Source of the DNA: Nocardia pseudobrasiliensis NBRC 108224 | GTDB taxonomy: Bacteria; Actinomycetota; Actinomycetes; Mycobacteriales; Mycobacteriaceae | DNA length: 64,000 bases | Reading direction: 5' to 3' | Assembly (NCBI RefSeq): GCF_001613105.1 | Contig: NZ_BDBS01000037.1 | Location: 1-64,000 of the forward strand | Part shown: positions 18,881 through 26,606 of the stretch, in pieces | How positions within the stretch are numbered: position 1 is the first letter of the stretch | How the letters are laid out: every line of letters starts with the position of its first letter | The notes under the pieces: model-generated | Databases searched by the model: none | What the model was told of the DNA's origin: nothing | What the model saw: only the letters and a program-made list of their open reading frames with translations | Translations under genes and position numbers: made by a program

Positions 18881-19399
18881 TTACCAACCGGAATCGGTGA
18901 CACCCGGCTCTCGCGCGTCGCGCTGGTCGACGACCTCGACATTGTCGTAGGTCATCTCCGATTTCGCCCCGGCCTCGTCTCCGAAGATTTCCTGTATCGC
19001 GGGTTTGGTCACCGGAGCGCGTTCGGGCGTGGGCAGTTGCGAGCGCAGATCGGGCATGCCGGGCACCAGATCCGACAGCTTGGGCAACCGGGAGCGCTGT
19101 TCCTCCAGCGGCGCCATCAACTCCCGGGATTTACGTCCGACATCGGCGGTCGCCTCCTGCACCGCCTCGAGCACCGCCCGCGCCAGATCGGCGTATTCCA
19201 GATCCTCGATATCGCGTCCGAATTTCAGGTCGACCAGCACGCCGTCGGCATTGACCACCGCGGTGATCCGGCCGCGACGCACCGAGGCCTTGCCCACCAA
19301 TTGGATCCGCTCGCGCTGCAATCGCGAAATGGTGGCCAGCGTGGACTGGATGTCTTCCATGAGATCCGGATGACTCTCCGGACCGAATGCTCCCGCCAT
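18881..19399 (-). CDS. YbaB/EbfC-like protein of the giant cassette
   Basis: A 172-residue protein. The central part (residues 15-95) has the YbaB/EbfC layout: a helix, then short strands with V-N-A-D-G-V-L-V-D-L-K-F, then a helix rich in Ala/Glu. YbaB proteins are small nucleoid-associated dimers. In ESX-type clusters, YbaB-like genes sit next to WXG100 substrates, where a chaperone or partner role is more plausible than DNA binding (inference). The C-terminal 70 residues are Pro-rich and end in TDSGW, exactly the end of the paralogue at 40578. The gene starts 6 nt after the WXG100 stop and ends 17 nt before the giant's ATG, so the three are probably one transcript. The ATG at 19399 follows GGAAGTAGG; the later Met-14 cannot be excluded. 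Confidence 0.75.
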   Translation of the reverse strand: MAGAFGPESHPDLMEDIQSTLATISRLQRERIQLVGKASVRRGRITAVVNADGVLVDLKFGRDIEDLEYADLARAVLEAVQEATADVGRKSRELMAPLEEQRSRLPKLSDLVPGMPDLRSQLPTPERAPVTKPAIQEIFGDEAGAKSEMTYDNVEVVDQRDAREPGVTDSGW

Positions 19400-19405
19400 G
19401 GCCGC

Positions 19406-19750
19406 CTACTTCCGCGTTTCGAAGCTGCGACGGTTCCGAGCCTCCAGCTCGCTGCGCACCTTTTCACCGGTCTCGCGCTGACCGTCGGCCAGATTCTCGA
19501 CGCTCTTGGTCATGCCTTCCGGACCGGTGAGGCCCTTGCCGACATTCTCCTTGGTTTTGATGTAGCCGTTGTCGCCGTCCCCGGTCGCGAACTGCTTACC
19601 GGTCTTGTCCGTACCCCACGGACTGCCCAGTGCCGAGGTGCCCGAGTCCAGCTTCTGCCAGACCTGACTGATCCGATCGGCGACGTGCTGTGTCTTACCC
19701 GCGGCCTTGATGAACGACTCCGGGTCGATCTCCCACTTCTGGGTCCCCAT
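19406..19750 (-). CDS. WXG100-related protein, PWG variant
   Basis: A 114-residue helical protein. The WxG turn is present as SPWG near residue 44, followed by GKQF, a Gly/Asp-rich stretch with GY, and a long C-terminal helix. It aligns well with the products at 41074 and 46571, which also head cassettes with a giant. WXG100 proteins are exported as helical-hairpin dimers by type VII systems, and this one probably pairs with the WXG100_2 domain of the giant (inference). No YxxxD/E export motif is visible. The chosen ATG at 19750 has a good ribosome-binding site (GGAGAGGGG); upstream in-frame starts give an Arg/Gly-rich extension that the paralogues lack. Confidence 0.8.
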   Translation of the reverse strand: MGTQKWEIDPESFIKAAGKTQHVADRISQVWQKLDSGTSALGSPWGTDKTGKQFATGDGDNGYIKTKENVGKGLTGPEGMTKSVENLADGQRETGEKVRSELEARNRRSFETRK

Positions 19751-19905
19751 CACGCACCCCTCTCCTGCACTGCCGACCCGGGAACGCGCGCACCCCGGGC
19801 CGTGGATTCGCTTGTGTCCGCTCCGGTTCCGCATCCGGCCGACACGCCCGAACTGATCCGATTACCGTAACACCGGCACGATCCGGCAACTATCCGAACC
19901 ATTGA

Positions 19906-21171
19906 CTACCCACCGTCCCCCCGGCGGCGGTGAAAATGCAAGCCGCTGGAACTCGGGGCCACCCTCCAGCACCGTCGACGGGCGTCCGGAATCCGCCGGT
20001 CGCGATCGTCGTCGGCGGTGTGGTGGGGTCCGGGCAAACTCTGCGCACCGCGTGCGAGCAATCCGGCCGCCGCCAGTTGCGCCAGCGCCGCGTCGATCTC
20101 ACGATCGCGACCGAAGGCCGCCTCCACCGGCGGTCGGGTGACCTCGCCCGCGTGCGCGGCACGCAACAACCCCGCCACCGCCATCCGTCGCCCCATCTCC
20201 TGCCGGGCCGACAGCAGCCGCACGACCGTCCCGATCGTGGACTCATCGGCCCAGATCTCGGGCAGCGCCGAACCGCACTGCGCCACCGAGGGCGACTCCC
20301 CGCGATACCAACGAGCGCCGTCCCACCAGAAGCAGAACGACAGCAGCCCCACCGAGGCGCGCTCGTCCACCACCTCGGCGGTCAGCCAGTCCGGCGCTCC
20401 CGCATACAGATTCGGCAGGTCGATACCACCGTTGTAGGCGGCGTTGAGCGCGGGCGCGTCCCACACCCCGCCCGAGAGCACGGCGGTTCCGTCCGGCCGG
20501 ACGAACAGGCTCGCGCCGCTGCCATCGTGTTCGAACCAGGCCCGTCCGCGCGCGACCCGCGGGCCCCGCGCCGATCCCGTCGCCGCATACGCCGCCGACA
20601 GCACCGCCCAGCGCGCCCACAGTTGCGACAGCGACGGCAGTTCGGCCTCGACGGTGCGAGCCTGAACGCCCGCGCGCCGATCCGCCAGGGCCGCGGCGGT
20701 GGCTGTCGGGGCCGACCGCTCCTGACGCCCGTCGTGAAACATGTACGCCGCCAGCCATACCGGCAGCCGGGGTCGCGGATGCGCCGCGACATCGGCGCGA
20801 TAGGCCTCGGGTCCGAACAGCGGGCCGTCGGGAAATGGTTCGTCCCCGTAGTCGTAATCGACCTCGACGCCGCCACCCGCCTCGGCGCGCACCAGCAGCC
20901 GCCACCACGGGCCGCCGGGCGAGGCCGTGGCCTTCGCGCGCAGTTGACGAACCCGCGCCAGCACCGACACCGGTACGTCGACGGGTACCGAGCGGTCGCC
21001 GGTGGTGAATACCGCGTGCGCCGACTCGGTGAGCACCGTCAGCGCGAAACTCGCGTCCAGCCGCCGCCAGTCCGGCGGGGCGAGGGCGAGCAGATCGGCC
21101 AGGGCGAGCAGATCGGCCGGTTCGGGTTCGAACCGCTGTGCGGATCGCCGGGAACCGTCGCGGTCGCTCAT
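19906..21171 (-). CDS. Conserved-looking protein of unknown function upstream of cassette 1
   Basis: About 421 residues from ATG at 21171 (AGCAGG upstream; an upstream TTG at 21213 would add 14 residues). It is soluble, acidic and Trp-rich. A DYDYGDEPFPDGPLFGPEAYR stretch near residue 110 is followed by RPRLPVWLAAYMF; Trp-rich strands fill the middle and a helical region closes it. I do not recognise the family with confidence. It lies 155 bp upstream of the WXG100 gene on the same strand, so an accessory or immunity role for the giant is possible but unsupported. The last 40 residues are Arg/His-rich and unlike the rest, which could mean a late frameshift or simply a poorly conserved tail. 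Confidence 0.6.
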   Translation of the reverse strand: MSDRDGSRRSAQRFEPEPADLLALADLLALAPPDWRRLDASFALTVLTESAHAVFTTGDRSVPVDVPVSVLARVRQLRAKATASPGGPWWRLLVRAEAGGGVEVDYDYGDEPFPDGPLFGPEAYRADVAAHPRPRLPVWLAAYMFHDGRQERSAPTATAAALADRRAGVQARTVEAELPSLSQLWARWAVLSAAYAATGSARGPRVARGRAWFEHDGSGASLFVRPDGTAVLSGGVWDAPALNAAYNGGIDLPNLYAGAPDWLTAEVVDERASVGLLSFCFWWDGARWYRGESPSVAQCGSALPEIWADESTIGTVVRLLSARQEMGRRMAVAGLLRAAHAGEVTRPPVEAAFGRDREIDAALAQLAAAGLLARGAQSLPGPHHTADDDRDRRIPDARRRCWRVAPSSSGLHFHRRRGDGG

Positions 21172-21219
21172 TGCCTGCTCGCCGTCCTGTCGTCGAATAT
21201 CGTTGCCGTCCAACGGGTT

Positions 21220-21314
21220 CCCGGTACGGGGCGGAATCCAGAGCGAACGACGACGGAGGAATGTGGGGCCAGTGCGACCGCCGTCGAGCGACCTGGATTC
21301 CGCCCGATACCGGG
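21220..21314. repeat. Long imperfect inverted repeat (22-bp arms) in intergenic DNA
   Basis: Arms at 21220-21241 and 21293-21314 pair at 20 of 22 positions around a 51-bp centre that has further partial complementarity. It lies just upstream of the unknown gene starting at 21171. The rest of the roughly 500-bp intergenic stretch (21172-21668) shows no gene I can support, only two copies of a 14-mer (AAGGGAYTGTTAAG, at 21392 and 21593). A MITE-like remnant, or an RNA hairpin in the leader of the downstream gene, would fit. Confidence 0.65.
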
Positions 21315-21668
21315 ACGACCGGAAACCCGGCTACCGCCGATTCTGGCATTCGAACACCGGACCACGAATTGGTTATCGGCAGTGAAAGCCAAAGGGATTG
21401 TTAAGTATCCGATCCGAGCCCTGCGATGTGCCGAACCACCGTCACGTGAATGCCTCCCTGCTGCGGGCATCCGGCGGTTCGGCACATCCCCGGCCCCCCG
21501 GGTCTACCACGGCGGGTGTCGAGCTCGTCCTTCGAGCCGAATCCTGCACGGCGAGAGGCCGATCCGTCCCGATTACGAGGGGTCAATGCCCTAAGGGACT
21601 GTTAAGAGTGGCCGACCACGAGGCGGCGGCCGTATACGCCGCTGAACAACGGGACGATGCCGCCGGAC

Positions 21669-22451
21669 TCACCGATCGGGCAGGATCTCCGACAGTTCCG
21701 CGGTATCGCGCTCGAGATAGCGCCCCACATACCGATCGACCAGTTCGGCGGCCACCCGACCGGGCGCGACGCGCGCTTCGGTCAGCCGCGACGCCAGTTC
21801 GGCCACATCCGCGCTGCCACGCTCGGACTGCTGGAACGACTGCCATGCGGTGCGCTCGAACAGGTCGACGAACCGGCGCGCGATGCGATCGCAGTCGGCG
21901 ACCAGACGCTCCAACTCGTCGAGCACCTGAGCCTGTGGCAAACCCGCGGCAGCCAGCTGTTCGGCCACCCGGACGATCTGCCGATCGACCACTCGATAGG
22001 TGGCGGCGTCGACCGGTTCGTACATCCCCGCGGCGATCACCCGGGCCAGACCGTTGGGCACATCGCGATACAGCTGCGCGAGTTCGGTTGCGGCAATGGT
22101 GATTTCGCCAGCGTCGCGATAAACCTCGGCCGGGAAGGCGATATCGGGCCGATCGGTGAGGTCCGCCTGCACGACGTCCTCGTGCTCACCCACGCCGAGG
22201 ATGTCGCCCAGGTCGTCGCCACGATCCCAGGCCTCCAGCAACTCTCGGATGCCGTTCAGCTTGATGCCGCGATCGAGCAGTCGGCTGATGGTCCGTACCC
22301 GGTTCAGATGTTCCGGGCCGTAGAACCCGGTGCGCCCCTTGACCTGTGGCGGCGGCAGCACCCCGCGCTCGTGGTAGACCCGCACGCTGCGCACGGTGGT
22401 TCCGGCCTCGCGTGCCAGCTCGTCGATCGTGAACTCCGCACCCGCTGACAT
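21669..22451 (-). CDS. MerR family transcriptional regulator
   Basis: A 260-residue protein with an N-terminal MerR winged helix: FTIDELAREAGTTVRSVRVY (residues 7-26), then HERGVLPPPQ and GFYGPEHLNRVRTI, the usual wing and helix order. The linker helix follows to about residue 80 and the remaining 180 residues are helical without Cys metal ligands, so it is a ligand- or protein-sensing member rather than a metal sensor. It is divergent from the asparagine permease, with a perfect inverted repeat between them, so control of that promoter or of its own is likely (inference). The effector is unknown. Confidence 0.85.
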   Translation of the reverse strand: MSAGAEFTIDELAREAGTTVRSVRVYHERGVLPPPQVKGRTGFYGPEHLNRVRTISRLLDRGIKLNGIRELLEAWDRGDDLGDILGVGEHEDVVQADLTDRPDIAFPAEVYRDAGEITIAATELAQLYRDVPNGLARVIAAGMYEPVDAATYRVVDRQIVRVAEQLAAAGLPQAQVLDELERLVADCDRIARRFVDLFERTAWQSFQQSERGSADVAELASRLTEARVAPGRVAAELVDRYVGRYLERDTAELSEILPDR

Positions 22452-22546
22452 ATCTCAAGGAAACCACACCGCAACATGGGCGGGGCCCGACCTCGGCGGT
22501 CGCTGCGATCCGAAAAACATGAGATGACAACCATGCACAGCTGTTG

Positions 22547-22572
22547 AACGTACCGTTAAGTAGCGGTACGTT
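22547..22572. promoter_or_regulatory. Candidate operator between merR-type gene and ansP
   Basis: AACGTACCG and CGGTACGTT form a perfect 9-bp inverted repeat with an 8-bp spacer (TTAAGTAG), 40 bp upstream of the permease start. It is in the right place to be bound by the divergent MerR regulator or another factor. Function is inferred from symmetry and position only. Confidence 0.5.
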
Positions 22573-22612
22573 AATCGTCGATATGATCGCCATCACATGA
22601 AAGGCCATCGTC

Positions 22613-24166
22613 ATGACGACAGTTCGACCGCCGGAGGCAGCGGAGCAAGCGGCGGCACGCGCTTTGCATGCCGAGGATGCGGGCTATCACAAGGCGCTTC
22701 GACCCCGTCAGCTACAGATGATCGCGATCGGCGGCGCGATCGGTACCGGCCTGTTCCTGGGAGCGGGCGGTCGACTCAAGGACGCCGGAGCCGGTCTGTT
22801 CATCGCCTACGCCGTGTGCGGCGTATTCGTGTTCTTCATCCTGCGGGCACTGGGCGAGCTGGTGCTGCACCGCCCGTCGTCGGGCTCGTTCGTGTCCTAC
22901 GCCCGTGAGTTCTTCGGGGAGAAGCTGGCCTTCGTCGTCGGCTGGATGTACTTCTTCCACTGGTGTATGACCGGCATCGTCGACATCACGGCGATCGCCA
23001 CCTATGTGCACTTCTGGGGTTCGCTACAGGTCATCCCGCAGTGGTTGATCGCGTTGATCGCACTCGTGCTCGTGGTGGCCATCAATATGGTGTCGGTCAA
23101 GTGGTTCGGCGAGATGGAGTTCTGGGCGGCGCTGATCAAGGTCGTCGCACTGGTCAGCTTCCTGATCATCGGCACCATCTTCCTGGCCGGACGGTTCACC
23201 GTGGGCGGCCAGAGCACCGGTTTCAGCGTCATCAGCCAGCACGGCGGGCTGTTGCCCAACGGCATGATTCCGCTGGTGTTGTGCACCACGGGCGTCATCT
23301 TCGCCTACGCCGCGGTCGAGCTGATCGGCACCGCCGCCGGTGAGGCCGAGAACCCGGAGAAGATCATGCCCCGGGCCATCAACTCGGTCATCGCCCGCAT
23401 CGCGCTGTTCTACGTCGGCTCGCTGGTGCTGCTGTCGCTGCTGCTGCCCTACAACGCCTTCAAATCCGGTGAGAGCCCGTTCGTCACGTTCTTCGCCAAG
23501 CTGGGTATCGAGGGCGCGGGCACGGTCATGAACCTGGTCGTACTCACCGCGGCGTTCTCGAGCCTCAACGCGGGCCTGTACTCCACCGGCCGCATCCTGC
23601 GCTCGATGTCGATGAACGGCAGCGCACCGTCCCTGGCCGCGCGGATGTCGCGGCGCGGCGTGCCCTACGTGGGCATCCTCGCCACCGGCACCATCGCGCT
23701 GGTCGGCGTCGGCCTCAATGCCGTGGTCCCGCAGAAGGCGTTCGAGATCGTGCTGAACATGTCGGCGCTGGGCACCATCACCGCCTGGGCGGGCATCATC
23801 CTGTGCCAGCTCAAGCTGTGGCAGTGGGCTCGTGAGGGCCGCATGGAACGTCCCAAGTTCCGGCTGATCGGCGCGCCCTACACCGGCATCGCGACGCTGA
23901 TCTTCCTGGCCGCGGTGGTGCTGCTCATGCTGTTCAGCAAGAGCGAGGTGCAGCGCGGCGCGGTCATCGCGATGGTGGTGATCATGGTTCCGGCCCTGGT
24001 CGGCGGGTGGTTCCTGGCCCGTCGCCGGGTTCTGCAGATGGCCACTTTGCGCGAGGGGTACACCGGTCAGTTCCCGGTCGTGGCCGAGCGCCCGATGGAA
24101 CACCGCGACCAGCCGCAGGTGGATCCGGCCGCGTCCGGTCGCGACGATGGGGCACAATCGCGATAA
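22613..24166 (+). CDS. ansP: Amino acid permease, L-asparagine permease type
   Basis: A 517-residue APC-superfamily transporter with twelve hydrophobic segments. The first helix carries the substrate-binding IGGAIGTGLFLGAGG signature (about residues 41-55), followed by RALGELVLHRPSSGSFVSYA and the GWMYF segment. The middle has FAYAAVELIGTAAGE and MPRAINSV, and LNAGLYSTGRILRSM is in the second half. These blocks match mycobacterial AnsP1/AnsP2 as I remember them; AnsP imports asparagine as a nitrogen source through the cytoplasmic membrane. The length is normal. It is monocistronic, divergent from a MerR gene and followed after 126 bp by pknG. General amino acid permeases (GabP, CycA) are more distant alternatives. 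Confidence 0.85.
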   Translation: MTTVRPPEAAEQAAARALHAEDAGYHKALRPRQLQMIAIGGAIGTGLFLGAGGRLKDAGAGLFIAYAVCGVFVFFILRALGELVLHRPSSGSFVSYAREFFGEKLAFVVGWMYFFHWCMTGIVDITAIATYVHFWGSLQVIPQWLIALIALVLVVAINMVSVKWFGEMEFWAALIKVVALVSFLIIGTIFLAGRFTVGGQSTGFSVISQHGGLLPNGMIPLVLCTTGVIFAYAAVELIGTAAGEAENPEKIMPRAINSVIARIALFYVGSLVLLSLLLPYNAFKSGESPFVTFFAKLGIEGAGTVMNLVVLTAAFSSLNAGLYSTGRILRSMSMNGSAPSLAARMSRRGVPYVGILATGTIALVGVGLNAVVPQKAFEIVLNMSALGTITAWAGIILCQLKLWQWAREGRMERPKFRLIGAPYTGIATLIFLAAVVLLMLFSKSEVQRGAVIAMVVIMVPALVGGWFLARRRVLQMATLREGYTGQFPVVAERPMEHRDQPQVDPAASGRDDGAQSR

Positions 24167-24292
24167 CGGCCCGTCCGGCCCGGTACCCCCGGGCCGGATA
24201 TCCCCGCTCCGCGGCACGGACACCCACCCGTGCCGCGGAGCGGTGCGACTATCGGGGCCACGTGGCCGGATTGTGGGTCTGAGAGGGTGAGG

Positions 24293-26602
24293 ATGCCGGA
24301 CAACTCCAGCGCATCCGATCTCCCACGCCCGCAAACCTGGGCCACCAGGCGGATGCGGGAGCCCGAACCCAATGGCAACGCGCCGGCCTGGGCCACTCGA
24401 CGCGCGATCTCCGATACCCGGCCGTGGACACCGGACCCGAGCGCGCCGACCGCACCGGACGGCGACCCGGGATCAGGCGGCACGGTCCGCTCCAGGCCCA
24501 GTGTGCGCCGGCTCGGCGCGGGTCTGGTCAACCTGCCGCGGGTGGCGCCGGTCGATCCGGCCGAGGCGGTCCTGCCCGATCCGCTGGTCCCCGAATCCAA
24601 ACGGTTCTGCTGGAAATGTCTGAAACCCGTCGGCCGTTCCGCCGAGGGCAAGCCCGGCCCCATCTCGGGTCGCTGCGCGAATTGCAACTCCCCCTTCAAT
24701 TTCCGTCCGCTGCTCGCCAACGGCGAACTGGTCGCCGGACAGTACGAGGTGCGGGGCTGCCTGGCCTACGGCGGAATGGGCTGGATCTATCTGGCCCGCG
24801 ACCGCAATGTCAGCGACCGCTGGGTGGTGCTGAAGGGTCTGCAGAATCCGATGGATTTCGAGGCCCACGTCGTCGCGCTGGCCGAACGCCAATTCCTCTC
24901 GGAGATGGCCCATCCCGGGATCGTGAAGATCTTCAACTTCGTCAAGCACCGTATCGCCGACGGCACCCAGACCGGTTTCATCGTCATGGAGTACGTGGGC
25001 GGTCGATCACTGAAGACCATGTTGGATCTGTGCGCGCCCGAACGACTTTCGGTGTCCGAGGCGATCACCTACATCATGGAGGTGCTGCCCGCGCTGGACT
25101 ATCTGCACTCGTTCGGTCTGGCCTACAACGATCTCAAGCCCGACAACATCATGATCGGCGAGGACGAGGTGAAACTCATCGACCTCGGTGCGGTGGCGGC
25201 CCGCGAATCCGGCGGCAATCTCTACGGCACGCCCGGATATCAGGCGCCGGAGTTCACCAAGACCGGGCCGACCGTGGCCTCCGACATCCACACCGTCGGG
25301 CGCACCCTCGCGGCCCTCACCCTCGCGCTGCCCACCGACCGCGACGGTCACAAGCGGGCGGGCCTGCCCGAGGACGATCCGGTGCTGCGGCGCTATCCGG
25401 CATTCCGGCGATTGCTGCTGCGCGCCACCGATTCCGATCCGGCACAGCGGTTTCCCTCGGCCTATTCGATGTATCGGCAGCTGGCGGGTGTGTTGCGCGG
25501 GGTGCTGGCCGAGGAGACCGGGCGCGAATATCCCCAGGTGTCTTCGGCCTTCGGCGCACCGCGCGGGGAATTCGGCATCGATACGCTGATCCGCCAGACC
25601 GACGGCCTGATCGACGGCAGACACCGCCAGCTCACCCTGGATGCGACGAGTGTGGTTGCGGCCCTTCCAGTTCCGTCGATCGACGGTGAGGATCCCAGCG
25701 CGGAACTGCTGTCGCCGCTGCTGCACGGCGATCCCCGGCTGGCGCTGGACACGCTGCGCCAGAGCCGCGCGGGTATGCGCGCGGGCACCATCGAGGAACC
25801 GGAGACCTTCGCCCTCGAGGGTTCGCTGACCGCGGTCCGGGCCCATCTGGACCTGCGCGAAACAGCCACCGCCCGTGAGAAATTGGCCGCCATCGCCGAG
25901 AAGTACCGTAACGACTGGCGAATCGAGTGGTACTCCGGAATCGCCGATCTGGTGACCGGGCAGTTCGAAAAGGCCTATGAGCGTTTCGATCTCGTCCACT
26001 CCCGCATCCCCGGTGAGATCGCGCCCCAGTTGGCGCTCGCGGCCACCTCCGAGCTGCTCCTCCAAATCGCCAACGAGCCAGCGGAACTCGACCGCTGGCG
26101 CCTCTCCGCCACGCAGTACTACCGCGCCGTCTGGCGCACCAACCGCGGCGTCACCAGCGCCGCGTTCGGACTGGCCCGCCGCCAGGCCGCCGACGGCGAT
26201 ACCGCCGCCGCGGTCGACACCCTCCGCCAGGTCCCCGAAACCTCCCGCCACCACAACGCGGCCGTCCTCACCGGCTGTCTGCTGCGAGTTTCGCGCCCCG
26301 CCCCCGAAACGACCCAGGCCGACCTCGACGAAGCGGCCGCCCGCCTGCAAACCCTCCCCGACGAACCGCGCCTACTCCAATTCCAGGCCATCGTCCTGGG
26401 CGCGGCCCTGGCCTGGCTACGCGGCGGCGGCCACCCCACCCACCCCACCGCAACCATCCTCGGCTCCCCCTACACCGACGCGGGCCTACGCGAGGGCCTC
26501 GAATCGGTCCTACGCACCATAGCCCGCACCAGCCCCCGCCGAATCCACCGCTACGCCCTGGTAGACCTGGCCAATTCCCTACGCCCCCGCTCCTGGTGGT
26601 AA
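24293..26602 (+). CDS. pknG: Serine/threonine protein kinase PknG
   Basis: A 769-residue cytosolic kinase with the PknG layout. A disordered N-terminus is followed by a rubredoxin-like zinc site (CWKC near residue 105, CANC near 128). The kinase domain spans about 150-400, with Lys in VVLKGL, catalytic YNDLKPDN and IDLGAVA (DLG instead of DFG, as in PknG). A C-terminal TPR-like helical region completes it. In mycobacteria PknG phosphorylates the FHA protein GarA and so controls glutamate and 2-oxoglutarate metabolism. The glnX-glnH partners of the mycobacterial operon are absent; instead ansP, also a nitrogen-uptake gene, lies upstream. I chose ATG at 24293, preceded by GAGAGGGTGAGG; an upstream in-frame start at 24230 is less likely. 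The 3' end is 4 nt from the stop of the convergent giant gene. Confidence 0.93.
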   Translation: MPDNSSASDLPRPQTWATRRMREPEPNGNAPAWATRRAISDTRPWTPDPSAPTAPDGDPGSGGTVRSRPSVRRLGAGLVNLPRVAPVDPAEAVLPDPLVPESKRFCWKCLKPVGRSAEGKPGPISGRCANCNSPFNFRPLLANGELVAGQYEVRGCLAYGGMGWIYLARDRNVSDRWVVLKGLQNPMDFEAHVVALAERQFLSEMAHPGIVKIFNFVKHRIADGTQTGFIVMEYVGGRSLKTMLDLCAPERLSVSEAITYIMEVLPALDYLHSFGLAYNDLKPDNIMIGEDEVKLIDLGAVAARESGGNLYGTPGYQAPEFTKTGPTVASDIHTVGRTLAALTLALPTDRDGHKRAGLPEDDPVLRRYPAFRRLLLRATDSDPAQRFPSAYSMYRQLAGVLRGVLAEETGREYPQVSSAFGAPRGEFGIDTLIRQTDGLIDGRHRQLTLDATSVVAALPVPSIDGEDPSAELLSPLLHGDPRLALDTLRQSRAGMRAGTIEEPETFALEGSLTAVRAHLDLRETATAREKLAAIAEKYRNDWRIEWYSGIADLVTGQFEKAYERFDLVHSRIPGEIAPQLALAATSELLLQIANEPAELDRWRLSATQYYRAVWRTNRGVTSAAFGLARRQAADGDTAAAVDTLRQVPETSRHHNAAVLTGCLLRVSRPAPETTQADLDEAAARLQTLPDEPRLLQFQAIVLGAALAWLRGGGHPTHPTATILGSPYTDAGLREGLESVLRTIARTSPRRIHRYALVDLANSLRPRSWW

Positions 26603-26606
26603 CCCG

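Noticed and set aside
19930..21594. 554-codon plus-strand frame opposite the unknown gene
   Set aside because: Arg/Gln-rich composition and no start signal; the minus-strand frame has a plausible folded protein.
23024..24334. 436-codon minus-strand frame opposite ansP
   Set aside because: His/Asp/Gln-rich antisense product, while the plus strand has an uninterrupted APC permease.
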